From contig JAFGSJ010000030.1 in NCBI GenBank assembly GCA_016934675.1, positions 44,203-108,202 of the forward strand: DNA of 64,000 bases. The letters are read 5' to 3'. The position numbers and the translations under genes were made by a program. Source of the DNA: a bacterium (lineage in GTDB: Bacteria > CSSED10-310 > JAFGSJ01). Under the pieces are notes generated by a model that was not told where the DNA came from, made no database searches, and saw only the letters and a program-made list of their open reading frames with translations. Of this stretch, positions 50,881 to 60,223 are shown in pieces (position 1 is the first letter of the stretch; the number at the start of each line of letters is the position of its first letter).

Positions 50881-51920
50881 ACATTTTGTTTCTGACCATT
50901 GGTTCACAACGGACACCAAGCACCCGTTTTCGGGTCAAACAGTATCTACCCCTTTTTGAGAAGTCAGGTGCCGCGGTTCGTCACGTCCCGATCCCTCATG
51001 CCACCCTGAAACGAATCGGCCTGTTTCCTCATCTTCGTTGGGCAGATGTCATCTTTTTACAAAAAAAATTGTTTTCGCGTCTGGAACTCGGAATACTGAG
51101 CTCATTTGATTGCCCCATCATTTATGATCTTGATGATGTGGTTTTTCATGAGCACCCGCTCTATGCAGGAACCAGGCATGGTCGCAAAGTGATCACTAAG
51201 AACCAGGTGCGTTTTCGGGCAGTGCTCGGTGCGGCGACGACTATAATCGCCGGGAACACCTCTCTGGCTGAGGACATTGCTCGTTATGGCTACAAAGCAT
51301 TCATCATCCCCACCGCAGTTGATACCGATCGCTATGCTCCGATTGCCTGTTCGGACAGCACGCCGGTGAGTACCCGGCACCCGATCATCGGTTGGATTGG
51401 CACCAGGCGGAATCTCTATTATCTTGAATCGATCAAGGGCGCTCTTGCCCGAGTTATCGAACGACATCCCCAGACCAGGCTCCGGATTATTTGTGACAAT
51501 GATAAGCCCTTGCCCGATTTGCCTGCTGAAATGGTCCGCTGGCGGGAGGAAACGGAACTTGATGAATTACGACGTTTCACTATTGGGATTATGCCTTTAA
51601 CCGACGATCAATATTCAAGGGGAAAATGTGGTTTCAAGCTGTTACAATATATGAGTCTCGGTCTGCCTACGGTCAGTTCACCCATCGGCGTGAATCGTGA
51701 TATTATCGAACCCGGTCTGGATGGTTTACTGGCCAGCACGGAAGAAGAATGGTCCCAGGGGCTGAACAGGCTACTCGAAAATGGTGAACAGGCAGTCCGG
51801 ATGGGATTATTGGCCCGCCAAAAAGTGGTCGAACGGTATTCGGTTCGGAATCTGTTCCCGATCCTGGACCGGATCATCAAGGACACGGTTGAGCAAGCAC
51901 GAAAAGGGCAAAAACAATGA
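50877..51920 (+). CDS. Glycosyltransferase, GT4-like
   Basis: A 347-residue GT-B protein. The N-terminal segment has LTIGSQRTPSTRFRVKQYLP and DCPIIYDLDDVVF, typical of a GT4-like subgroup, and the C-terminal part has IGWIGTRRNLYYL and MPLTDDQYSRGKCGFKLLQY. Overlaps both neighbours by 4 bp. Probably works in the same polysaccharide or glycolipid pathway as the other genes of the cluster. Confidence 0.85.
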   Translation: MNILFLTIGSQRTPSTRFRVKQYLPLFEKSGAAVRHVPIPHATLKRIGLFPHLRWADVIFLQKKLFSRLELGILSSFDCPIIYDLDDVVFHEHPLYAGTRHGRKVITKNQVRFRAVLGAATTIIAGNTSLAEDIARYGYKAFIIPTAVDTDRYAPIACSDSTPVSTRHPIIGWIGTRRNLYYLESIKGALARVIERHPQTRLRIICDNDKPLPDLPAEMVRWREETELDELRRFTIGIMPLTDDQYSRGKCGFKLLQYMSLGLPTVSSPIGVNRDIIEPGLDGLLASTEEEWSQGLNRLLENGEQAVRMGLLARQKVVERYSVRNLFPILDRIIKDTVEQARKGQKQ

Positions 51921-52903
51921 ATGATGCCGCTGAATTGAGTATTATCATCGTTTCCTGGAATGTGCGCGATATGTTGCGCGATTGCTTGCACTCGATCGAA
52001 AACAACCGCGGCGAAATAAGGCTCGAAGTCTGGGTAGTCGATAATAATTCCTCTGATCAGAGTGCCCAGATGGTCGCACGTGAATTTCCTCAGGTCAGAC
52101 TCACGGTCCTCGAGAAAAATCTCGGTTTTGGGGCGGCGAATAACATCGCTCTAAGACAGGTCGATTCAGATTTCGTACTGCTTCTGAATCCGGACACGAT
52201 CGTACTCGAGGGTGCGCTGCAGCAATTAATCGTGGCTTTGAGGCAGCGTGATACGGTGGGTATCATAGGTCCACAGATATTGAATGGTAAACGGCGGATC
52301 GATCGTTCCTGCCGCCGATTTCCTACTATGCCCGTGGCTCTGCACCAGTATACGGTCTTCAAACATCTGAAAATGTTTCAAAACGCTCATCGGCGCTATG
52401 TCATGTCCGATTTCGATCATGCCCGGGAACATGCGGTTGACCAGCTCATGGGGGCCTGCATGTTGATCAGACGCGAAGTCTTCGAGCGGGTCGGCTGGTT
52501 TGACGAGCGATTTTTCATGTATTACGAAGAAGTGGACCTGTGTTATCGTGCGAAACAGGCGGGCTTCGACATTGTTTATTGGCCCCAGGCTCAGATAGTC
52601 CATTTGTCTGATCAGAGTACTCACCAAGTTTGGAACGAGATGCTTTTTCGGAAAATCCAGAGCTTGCTGTTTTACTTTACCAAGACACGCGGTCGGATCA
52701 AAAACCTGATTTTCAGATTTTTCTTCAAACCTGGTTTTGTCATGAAGATGTATTGTGAATTTTTCGAGTATAATCTCAAGTATCTGTTGGTCCGGATCAA
52801 GGGTGGAAACGATTCGGATGAAGAGAGCGTACGTTACCGAAAACGTGCTCATCAAACGAGAGAATTCGTTCGATTCTATACCAGAGCGGTCATATCCCTG
52901 TAA
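51917..52903 (+). CDS. Glycosyltransferase family 2 protein
   Basis: A 328-residue GT-A inverting glycosyltransferase resembling rhamnosyltransferases. Conserved parts: LSIIIVSWNVRDMLRDCL, VVDNNSSDQSAQMV, the metal-binding region in SDFVLLLNPDT, and MGACMLIRREVFERVGWFDE followed by FFMYYEEVDLCYRAKQAG. It overlaps the upstream gene by 4 bp. The acceptor is unknown; the presence of rhamnose-type SDR enzymes at 37.6-39.8 kb makes a deoxyhexose transfer plausible. Confidence 0.9.
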   Translation: MNDAAELSIIIVSWNVRDMLRDCLHSIENNRGEIRLEVWVVDNNSSDQSAQMVAREFPQVRLTVLEKNLGFGAANNIALRQVDSDFVLLLNPDTIVLEGALQQLIVALRQRDTVGIIGPQILNGKRRIDRSCRRFPTMPVALHQYTVFKHLKMFQNAHRRYVMSDFDHAREHAVDQLMGACMLIRREVFERVGWFDERFFMYYEEVDLCYRAKQAGFDIVYWPQAQIVHLSDQSTHQVWNEMLFRKIQSLLFYFTKTRGRIKNLIFRFFFKPGFVMKMYCEFFEYNLKYLLVRIKGGNDSDEESVRYRKRAHQTREFVRFYTRAVISL

Positions 52904-52975
52904 ATCAGGTCATGGCCAAACGAGCAAGGACTCGTCCAAATCTTCACGAGGATAGAGGAGTTGAGAGCGGGAAAT

Positions 52976-54493
52976 ATGACGGTGTGGCTGAAAAGGGGGA
53001 CTGACTCACCCTATCGGACCATGGTTCTCCTGGTCCTGCTCGGACTGGCAGGTTTGGCCCTCAGGATCGGTTATGGCTGGGACCGCACCTTCTGGCTCGA
53101 TGAAGCCCAATCTATCTATAATGCCGAAAAAGGTGCCCGGTATCTCCTGAGTATTGATCTCGGTAATACGATTACTGATATCCACCCGCCCTTGTATTAT
53201 CTGGTTTTGTGGGCCTGGCGGCACCTTTTTTCGGGTTATTTCGGGTTGCGCTCGCTTTCCCTGTTGTTTGGCATGTTCGCCCTGGTTTTTCTGTACTTGC
53301 TCATCAAAGATATCAGCGGACCGAGGACAGCCCTGATCGCCACCACCTTGTCCACATTTTCCGTTCCCCATCTGCACTATTCGCTTGAAGTGCGAATGTA
53401 TTCATTGACGCTCTTTCTGGCCTTGATCAACATCTGGCTATTTTTGAAGTGGACCAAAGAAAGGACCCGGGGCCAGACAATCGGATACATTCTGTCGGCC
53501 GTTGCCGCTTTATATGCCTATCATTTTCTGGTCTTTCTTTTTCTGGTCCAGTGGTTGTACATTGGTCTGATTTTTAATCGGGACCGAAAAATCTTACCAC
53601 AATGGCTTTTGATCAATGGTGTTCTGCTGATCTGTTACCTGCCTGGTCTATATCGACTGCAGGCCCAACTCCAGTTTGTGGGCCAGGATTTCTGGGGTAT
53701 ACGACCGAGTCTCCTGGAAATACCAGGCTTGTTTTTCTGGTTTGTGGGCGATTCTGCCTGGCATACCAATTACTTTTTTAAGATACTGATTGGCTCGACC
53801 TGGTTGATCGCCTGTCTGTTGGGGTGGTTATCAGATCGGACTGAAAAAAGACTCAAGATCGTCCTTACAACCTGGCTGCTTCTTCCGCCCCTGGCCGTTA
53901 TTCTGATGTCGTTTAGAACCCCGCTGTATCAACCGCGTTATTTTCTGTTTACCATACCGGTTTTTTATTATTATGTCAGTATAGGTCTCGAGCGCATCTG
54001 GGCAACGCGTATCCGGGCGAGTTTCATGATAGTGTTTGTTCTGGTCAGTCTGCTGGCCCTTGTTCTCTTTGTCCGCTATCCCCAACATCTTGATATCAGG
54101 CCGGTGCTCGAGACTATCGATCTTGAAGGACCATCACCTCATCCGGTTTTTCATATCAATGATGCCGGTGGTAATGATGAAACATATATACTCTCACGCC
54201 TGTATCGACCGTGGGCTACCCGTGATTGCATTCTGGGTGAGTATGCCGATGTGGCCAAAGAACTCATATCGATTGTCGAACCGTCCGAGATTTGTCCGAC
54301 CATGGCCGGGCGACTCGAGGTGGGCGAACCATGCTGGATTGTCTATGAACGCTCATTTTTGCGCGAACTTGAACCGGGAAAACGTCTCGAACAAGTCCTG
54401 CCGATGGGTTATCTGACTGTTGCAGCGTATCATTTCAATCTGGTTGATTTGTATCTGGCCGCACCCGGAGAACAGAAAAATGAACAGTCGTGA
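52976..54493 (+). CDS. Membrane glycosyltransferase (GT-C, ArnT/PMT-like)
   Basis: A 505-residue polytopic protein with roughly ten or more hydrophobic segments and a soluble C-terminus. The first periplasmic loop has the GT-C catalytic Asp-Glu (FWLDEAQSIYNAEK) and DIHPPLYYLVLW, which is typical of lipid-linked-sugar-dependent transferases (PMT/ArnT clan). ATG 52976 chosen; a TTG at 52961 next to GAGGAG is possible. Overlaps the next gene by 4 bp. Confidence 0.82.
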   Translation: MTVWLKRGTDSPYRTMVLLVLLGLAGLALRIGYGWDRTFWLDEAQSIYNAEKGARYLLSIDLGNTITDIHPPLYYLVLWAWRHLFSGYFGLRSLSLLFGMFALVFLYLLIKDISGPRTALIATTLSTFSVPHLHYSLEVRMYSLTLFLALINIWLFLKWTKERTRGQTIGYILSAVAALYAYHFLVFLFLVQWLYIGLIFNRDRKILPQWLLINGVLLICYLPGLYRLQAQLQFVGQDFWGIRPSLLEIPGLFFWFVGDSAWHTNYFFKILIGSTWLIACLLGWLSDRTEKRLKIVLTTWLLLPPLAVILMSFRTPLYQPRYFLFTIPVFYYYVSIGLERIWATRIRASFMIVFVLVSLLALVLFVRYPQHLDIRPVLETIDLEGPSPHPVFHINDAGGNDETYILSRLYRPWATRDCILGEYADVAKELISIVEPSEICPTMAGRLEVGEPCWIVYERSFLRELEPGKRLEQVLPMGYLTVAAYHFNLVDLYLAAPGEQKNEQS

Positions 54494-56106
54494 CCGAACC
54501 GGGGGTTGATCAGACTTCAAGCAAAGGAAAAAGCAAAGTGTCGACCAAAAAGTGGCTCTCGGGTCTGATATGTATTGAATTGGCCATTATCGTCGCCCTG
54601 ATGCTCTTATATGTTTTCCGGGGTGAACTGCATGTCGACGAGTCGGGCTATGTCTATGCTGCCCGTCAGATTGCATCCGGCCTGTTGCCCTATCACGACT
54701 TTCTCTTCCTCCAGACCCCTGTTTTCCCCTACATCACCGCCATCCCTTTCCTGTTCATGCCCATGACCTTCATTATGGTTCGACTCTTTATCATGCTCTT
54801 TGGACTGGGGACCATTGTCCTGACCATGGTCCTGGCACATCGTTTTGCCGGTCGGACCGGGGCGGTTCTGGCCGGTTTTCTGTTTATCGTGACCCCCTTT
54901 CAACTCCAATTCTTTTCAATTGTTCGCAATTATCCCGTGGCGACCTTTTGGTTCATGGCTGGACTCATTTTTCTAACAACGAAACCGGAACGTGTTTGGC
55001 AGAGTGGCTTGGCCATGGTTTTTTTCTGTCTGGCCATGTGCACCCGCTTGACCTTTCTGCCTCTACCGTTTTTGTACTTGGCCTATCTTTTTTTCGAACA
55101 TGGCTTATTCACCCGGAAATTGATGGTGCCCCTGATGACCGGAATAGTGACTTGTGCCATGTTCATTTATCCGTTCTATATGCTTGATCCCGTCCGCTTT
55201 ATCTACAATATCGCCGGTTTTCACCTGGATATATCCGTCGGGGGCATTGGGGCCAGGATGCTCTTGAAAGTAACCGGAATGATCCGTTTGAGCAGCAGCT
55301 ATTATGGGATACTGGTCATGACTGTCTTCGCAGGGGCAGCCGTATTGTTCTGGGAGGAGCATCCCTTGCGCAGCCAGGGCCGATCAAAGAACATCAAACA
55401 CTTATTGTTTATGACCTGTGTAATACTGGTCATTGGTTTGGGCCATTTCGGCGCGCGTTTTTTCCAGACCTCATATCAATCTATCCTGTTTCCGGTCCTG
55501 GTCGTTGTGGTGACCGCGCTCTGGACTCCCCTCATCGAGCTGGTCACGACCATGACCTCAAAAAGGGTCCTGCTACTGACCATGCTTGGGAGCATTCTGA
55601 TCGTTCTTGCCGGCTATGGAACACAAGGTCTGGTCTATGATACCAATAGTAGAGATTATCGCCAGGCCCTCGGCACCGCCCGTTACTTGGAGCACAACAC
55701 ACGGCTCGATGAGCTGATTTTCAGTGCCGATTCCGCGATTATCCCTTTCATGGCCAACAGGACCATCATGAAACATGTCGTGGCGCCCGAATACTATCCT
55801 TTCTGGAACGATGACCTGGTCGACTATCTGGGCATTTTCAACCATCGCCAGTTACGAAAACTGTTCGAGCAGCAAGTTCCGGATGTTCTGCTATTGAGTT
55901 CGAAATCATTTCATGTGATCATGCCTTATCGGACCATGACACCGGCGGCACTGCGGGACGAGCTCTGGGCCCTGATCGACCGAAACTACTATGTGGTCCA
56001 ATCGTTTCCCAATGCATTGACACCTGGTGACGAGACCAGGATTTATCGCAGGCGCACTGATCGTATCCCGACCAGTCTGCCCTTACAGGAAATGAACAAA
56101 CCATGA
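54490..56106 (+). CDS. Membrane glycosyltransferase (GT-C type)
   Basis: A 538-residue polytopic protein. The first loop after TM1 carries the catalytic Asp-Glu (HVDESGYVYAARQ), followed by LPYHDFLFLQTPVFPYITAI and further hydrophobic segments. The C-terminal region is soluble. GTG start at 54490, overlapping the previous stop by 4 bp. It looks paralogous to the next gene, because both have the PYxDF and PxPYxxxx motifs at the same position. Confidence 0.8.
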   Translation: MTEPGVDQTSSKGKSKVSTKKWLSGLICIELAIIVALMLLYVFRGELHVDESGYVYAARQIASGLLPYHDFLFLQTPVFPYITAIPFLFMPMTFIMVRLFIMLFGLGTIVLTMVLAHRFAGRTGAVLAGFLFIVTPFQLQFFSIVRNYPVATFWFMAGLIFLTTKPERVWQSGLAMVFFCLAMCTRLTFLPLPFLYLAYLFFEHGLFTRKLMVPLMTGIVTCAMFIYPFYMLDPVRFIYNIAGFHLDISVGGIGARMLLKVTGMIRLSSSYYGILVMTVFAGAAVLFWEEHPLRSQGRSKNIKHLLFMTCVILVIGLGHFGARFFQTSYQSILFPVLVVVVTALWTPLIELVTTMTSKRVLLLTMLGSILIVLAGYGTQGLVYDTNSRDYRQALGTARYLEHNTRLDELIFSADSAIIPFMANRTIMKHVVAPEYYPFWNDDLVDYLGIFNHRQLRKLFEQQVPDVLLLSSKSFHVIMPYRTMTPAALRDELWALIDRNYYVVQSFPNALTPGDETRIYRRRTDRIPTSLPLQEMNKP

Positions 56107-57635
56107 AGGAACAAACCTTGAACAGAATTGTATGTGTAGGTGGTTTTTCTGTTATGACCTTGATGCTGGTATGTTTCTGGCGCTATGGCTATATCCATCT
56201 CGATGGCGGCTACTATGTCTCCGCTGGCTATGGTGTGGCCCACGGACATGTGCCCTATCGCGATTTTTTCTTTCCACAGGGTCCGATCTATCCATATGTT
56301 TATGGTTTGTTCCACCTTCTTTTCGGCTCGACAGTGCAAACGACACGGTTGCTTTCCCTGATCTGGGCCTTGATTATCTTCATACTGCTCTACAAACATA
56401 CGCTGCACGCGGCTGGTTTGTTCGCGGCCACAATTGCCACTCTTCTGTTGGGATTGAATTCCTTCATAGCATATTTTCTGGTCGTGGAAAAACTCAATGC
56501 CTTATCGGGTTGCCTGCTGCTGGCGGGTTGTATTCTTTTCATGCGGCAACAGAACGATTGGCGACTCCATATCGGCCTGACCCTGCTTTCTCTGGCGGTC
56601 ATGACCAGATATACCCTGTTACCGGTCCTGGTCCCGGTCTATCTCTGGCTGATCTGGCAGAATCGCCGAACACCAGTAATAGTGGTCCGGGCCATATTCC
56701 TGCAATGCGTTGTCATGGCCGCACTAACACTGCCCTTTCTAGTGCTGTGCCCCGAGCAATTCCTCTATGGCATTATCGGGGTGCACGTCAGTGCCGGTGC
56801 GGGAAGTATCTATCATTTCGGACTGATGAACAAGCTTGGGGCGATCAGTCAATTGGCCCGCTATAACAGCCTACTCTTGTTGATCACCTTTCCGGTCTTG
56901 CTGACCTTGTTGTTTCGCAAGACTCGCCGGACCGTTTTTCTCGACCCCAGGGAATGGGTTCTCTGGATCGGACTCGGGCTCGTTTCCCTGGCCCATTTCT
57001 TGGCGAACTGGTGCCACGCTTCCTACCAGGTCCCCGTAATCCCGCTCTGGATCATGCTCGCCTCGGTCGGCTTTGCCCGGTATGTTCATAGCTTTCAATA
57101 TTCCTTCATTAAGAAAGCCTTTGGCTTGGCACTTCTAATGGGCGGTTTGCTATCGGTTATCGGTTACAGTCATAACTTCATCTGGTTCGATGGTCATACA
57201 CCGGCCTCGCCCTTCCTCGAGGATGTTGCCCTCGAAGTCAGAAAATATACCCAACCCGACGCACGGATCATCACCGATCAACCCTTGATTGCCCATCAGG
57301 CCAAACGACAACTCCTGCATGGCTTCGAGGGAGCTCCGTTCACCTATACGCCTTTCTGGACTACCGAACGCTGTCGACTTTTTTCGACTGTGAATGATGC
57401 AATGCTGGCAGAAATGCTGTCTAACCAAGAAGCTGACATGATTGTCATCGGGCCTGAAGCTTTCAGAATGGCTTCGCCGGGTTTTGTGATCGTGGACCAG
57501 TCCCGCTTTGACCAAACCTGGGCATTGATTAATCGCTATTACCAGCAGGTCTCGAAAATCGCCAATTTCGCCGGAACCAAGGAACCTATCACCCTTTATC
57601 GTCCCCGTTTCGAAGAGCCGACTTCAAAGCCCTGA
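56103..57635 (+). CDS. Membrane protein, GT-C glycosyltransferase-like; catalytic Glu absent
   Basis: A 510-residue polytopic relative of the previous gene product. The same loop reads HLDGGYYVSAGYG, followed by VPYRDFFFPQGPIYPYVYGL. The Asp is kept but the adjacent acidic residue of the Asp-Glu pair is Gly, which may alter or abolish activity. The soluble C-terminal part is similar to that of the paralogue (VRKYTQPDARIITDQPLIA). Overlaps the upstream gene by 4 bp and ends the cluster. Confidence 0.72.
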   Translation: MKEQTLNRIVCVGGFSVMTLMLVCFWRYGYIHLDGGYYVSAGYGVAHGHVPYRDFFFPQGPIYPYVYGLFHLLFGSTVQTTRLLSLIWALIIFILLYKHTLHAAGLFAATIATLLLGLNSFIAYFLVVEKLNALSGCLLLAGCILFMRQQNDWRLHIGLTLLSLAVMTRYTLLPVLVPVYLWLIWQNRRTPVIVVRAIFLQCVVMAALTLPFLVLCPEQFLYGIIGVHVSAGAGSIYHFGLMNKLGAISQLARYNSLLLLITFPVLLTLLFRKTRRTVFLDPREWVLWIGLGLVSLAHFLANWCHASYQVPVIPLWIMLASVGFARYVHSFQYSFIKKAFGLALLMGGLLSVIGYSHNFIWFDGHTPASPFLEDVALEVRKYTQPDARIITDQPLIAHQAKRQLLHGFEGAPFTYTPFWTTERCRLFSTVNDAMLAEMLSNQEADMIVIGPEAFRMASPGFVIVDQSRFDQTWALINRYYQQVSKIANFAGTKEPITLYRPRFEEPTSKP

Positions 57636-57714
57636 GGTCACGGCTCGTTGCTTATGAAATCAAACATCCCCGTAAGAAATCTACGTAACCGATTCCATTA
57701 ATTACCATTATGCT

Positions 57715-57999
57715 TTGACTGTATCATATTTTCACTGGAAAAACCTGATCGATCTGATAAGATTGATCCTGAACAGGGTCAGGCCTTGGTATTTGTTTTT
57801 TTATCTACTCGAATACCGCTTCTTGAGAACGCAACGCGTGTTACAAAAAAAGTATAATGTTATCGTTGTTCCACGTCGCTTTCTGGCCTCAGTGCTCTTT
57901 CTTGACCCTGCCGCAACAACTGATGGCTTGCATTTGTCCCAAAGCGGTCATGTCAGGTTTGCTCAGGGAATTATGAAAATACTAGATCAGCTCTCATGA
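57715..57999 (+). pseudogene. Remnant of a GDSL/SGNH hydrolase (C-terminal end only)
   Basis: The 94-codon frame ends with YNVIVVPRRFLASV and DGLHLSQSGHVRFAQGI, which matches the last block of GDSL/TesA-like esterases, including the catalytic Asp-x-x-His. The GDSL nucleophile block and the Gly/Asn oxyanion blocks are absent, and no upstream reading frame supplies them. It is therefore likely a decayed 3' fragment. The start codon (TTG) is not supported. The other ~170 bases of the 57636-58085 gap show no gene. Confidence 0.55.
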
Positions 58000-58085
58000 A
58001 TTTGTGATCGAGACAAAATGCTGTAGGCCTTACTGAGAAGAGGAGTGAATACTTCAAAGTGATCAAAATCCGGGGAGGAGAGAAA

Positions 58086-58520
58086 ATGATTCAGAAGGTC
58101 AGTGAATCAAAAGATTATCCCGAAGTAGAAATAAAGACTTTGCTAGGACAGAAAGCTGCCGAGCTCTTTCAGTTATTGAGCCAAAGGCTGACTCAGAGCT
58201 ATCCCAAATGCGAACCTGTCTATAAGAAGGAAGGCAAAGACAAAACCCATGTCATAAGATACAGGCAGGGTGGTAAAACGCTGGTGACTTTTTATCCCGG
58301 TCATCATTTGTTGAAAGTCCTCATTGTTCTAGGAAAAAAAGAACTCGCCAAGGCGGAAAAGGTGACCGACAGACTCAGTCCGAATATCAAAAATAGTCTG
58401 TCAGAAGCACCTCAATATCATGATGGACGCTGGTTATGGCTTGAGCTTCAGACTATGGCCGATCTGGAATCCGTTATATTGTTGTTATCAACCAAGCGTA
58501 AACCAATCCGGAGTGAATAA
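58086..58520 (+). CDS. DUF3788-like protein
   Basis: A 144-residue soluble protein. It resembles the DUF3788 family: HVIRYRQGGKTLVTFYPG, LKVLIVLGKKEL and YHDGRWLWLEL are the recognisable stretches. No catalytic motif is visible and the function is unknown. Start ATG 58086 is preceded by GGAGGAG at 6-7 nt; the upstream GTG 58059 adds nine residues. The AmpG-like gene follows after 18 bp. Confidence 0.7.
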   Translation: MIQKVSESKDYPEVEIKTLLGQKAAELFQLLSQRLTQSYPKCEPVYKKEGKDKTHVIRYRQGGKTLVTFYPGHHLLKVLIVLGKKELAKAEKVTDRLSPNIKNSLSEAPQYHDGRWLWLELQTMADLESVILLLSTKRKPIRSE

Positions 58521-58538
58521 ACGCGGAATAATAATCCA

Positions 58539-59792
58539 ATGATATCGTTCCAACAATGGTTTCGGGTGTATACGAGTCGCCGAGTCCTGTGCTTGTTGGG
58601 GCTCGGTTTCTCGTCCGGCCTGCCATTAGCCCTGACCGGGGCGACCCTCCAGGCCTGGTTGGTCGACCAGCAGATAGACCTCGGGACTATCGGGCTCTAT
58701 TCATTGGTCGGTCTTCCTTATACCCTGAAAATGTTCTGGTCGCCGCTCATGGACCGCTTCGCTCTACCCTGGCTGGGACGTCGCCGGGGCTGGATCGTCG
58801 TGCTCCAGGTGCTCATCGCTTTTGTAATCGGGGTCCTGTCATACATGGACCCCGGGCACATGCCGGGCGAAATTGCCCTTGTGGCCATGGTTCTGGCCTT
58901 CTTGAGCGCCAGCCAGGATATCGTCATCGATGCCTATAGGACCGATGTCCTCGAACCGCACGAGTTGGGCGCTGGTGCCGCCACCGGCGTGATGGGCTAT
59001 CGCCTGGCCATGTTGACTTCGGGCGCCTTGGCCCTCATATTGTCAGACATGTTGGACTGGCACACTGTCTATATGCTGATGGCCACCTTGATGCTCCTCA
59101 ATATGATCTGGACCTTTCTCGCACCAGAACCGTCTGGCAAAGAAATACCGCCCGAAGATATCCGTGAGGCGGTCGTGGGGCCTTTCAGGGCTTATTTTTC
59201 CCGACCCAACGCCCTGGTCATGCTGCTGTTTATCGTCCTTTTTAAACTCGGGGACGCCTTGGCGGCAGCTATGACTACCCCCTTCCTGCTTGACCTCGAA
59301 TTCAGTCGGACCGATATCGGCCTCGTTTATAAGGCCTTTGGCTTGATCAGCACCATTATCGGCACGCTGATCGGAGGCGCTTTTGTGGCCCGGATCGGGC
59401 TGAATCGTTCCCTCTGGATATTTGCCTTTCTTCAGGCCCTTTCGAATTTCTCCTTTACACTGCTAGCCCTGACCGGTAAATCTTACCTCCTGATGGTTAT
59501 CAGCATTGCCGTCGAGAATTTGTGTGGTGGTATGGGTACGGCTGGTTTTGTCGCCTTCTTAATGAGTCTATGTGATCGGAGATTCACCGCAACACAATAT
59601 GCCATGTTGACCAGTTTGATGGGGATTACTCGTGTTTTCCTATCCGCCGCTACGGGATTCATGGCCGAATTCTACGGTTGGCCCCTGTTTTATGCCCTGA
59701 CCGTCCTGGGCGCATTCCCGGCCATATTTCTCCTTCCCCGCTTTGCACCCTGGACGTTGATCAATCGTTTCAATTTAAAACCAACTGATTAA
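58539..59792 (+). CDS. AmpG-like MFS permease
   Basis: A 417-residue, about 12-TM major-facilitator protein of the AmpG family (anhydro-muropeptide uptake from the periplasm for cell-wall recycling). Conserved stretches: LLGLGFSSGLPLALTGATLQAWLV (partly cited: FSSGLPLALTG), YTLKMFWSPLMDRF, LGRRRGWIV, and SASQDIVIDAYRTDVL. AmpG-type proteins also carry other cargo in some lineages, so the substrate is inference. No ribosome-binding site is evident. A serine hydrolase related to beta-lactamases is encoded at 12.8-14.0 kb, but not adjacent. Confidence 0.82.
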   Translation: MISFQQWFRVYTSRRVLCLLGLGFSSGLPLALTGATLQAWLVDQQIDLGTIGLYSLVGLPYTLKMFWSPLMDRFALPWLGRRRGWIVVLQVLIAFVIGVLSYMDPGHMPGEIALVAMVLAFLSASQDIVIDAYRTDVLEPHELGAGAATGVMGYRLAMLTSGALALILSDMLDWHTVYMLMATLMLLNMIWTFLAPEPSGKEIPPEDIREAVVGPFRAYFSRPNALVMLLFIVLFKLGDALAAAMTTPFLLDLEFSRTDIGLVYKAFGLISTIIGTLIGGAFVARIGLNRSLWIFAFLQALSNFSFTLLALTGKSYLLMVISIAVENLCGGMGTAGFVAFLMSLCDRRFTATQYAMLTSLMGITRVFLSAATGFMAEFYGWPLFYALTVLGAFPAIFLLPRFAPWTLINRFNLKPTD

Positions 59793-60223
59793 CCCCCACT
59801 TAACAAGCCTGTGGAAAACATTTATGTTATCTATGCGGAAAAATCTTGACAAAAACCATAGGGTTTAATACTTTCTGTTCAGGAGGAAGAAGAAAGAGAA
59901 CGGTTGCATACTTGCTTTATTCAAGAATAATCAAGATTGAAGCCGTATTTGTCAGTGCTTGATTATTGATGTCGTAGTGTGTTTAAAACACATTTAGTAC
60001 TGAATCGGCATGAAACATAGGGAAAGGATGGTGATTGCGGGACACAAAGAGAGAAATGCTGTTTTTTTTTGAACAAGTATGTAGAGTCCGGAGAAGAAGT
60101 TGGTTGGGACGTCTTTCTTATATTTTATAATACTAAAATGAAAATCTTAGCATTATTAACCTGTAAGAATGACGAGAATGAAATTCAACAACTTGAATAG
60201 ATATTGTTTTTAAGGAGATAGTT
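59793..60223. other. AT-rich intergenic region without a confident gene
   Basis: A gap of 431 bases upstream of the protease. It contains one DnaA-box-like nonamer (59810-59818), a TTGACA-N17-TACTTT element (59846-59874), a 7-bp inverted repeat with one-base centre (TGTGTTT-A-AAACACA, 59978-59992) and a better promoter at 60104-60131. A 20-codon frame beginning MKILALLTCKNDE occurs at 60138-60200. No tRNA or clear terminator was seen. Confidence 0.5.
60104..60131 (+). promoter_or_regulatory. Candidate promoter of the secreted protease gene
   Basis: TTGGGA (60104-60109), 16-nt spacer, perfect TATAAT (60126-60131), about 92 nt upstream of the ATG at 60224. AAGGAG stands 7 nt before that ATG. 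Confidence 0.5.

Noticed and set aside
52226..52855. Long antisense frame inside the GT2 glycosyltransferase
   Set aside because: Shadow frame opposite a well-recognised gene.
56132..56866. Long plus-strand alternative frame in the third GT-C gene
   Set aside because: The frame from 56103 has continuous membrane segments and a conserved loop; the alternative is Cys/Trp/Arg-rich shadow.
59810..59818. DnaA-box-like TGTGGAAAA in the protease upstream region
   Set aside because: A single site without neighbours; expected by chance in AT-rich DNA. The cluster at 3.5-3.8 kb is the better origin candidate.
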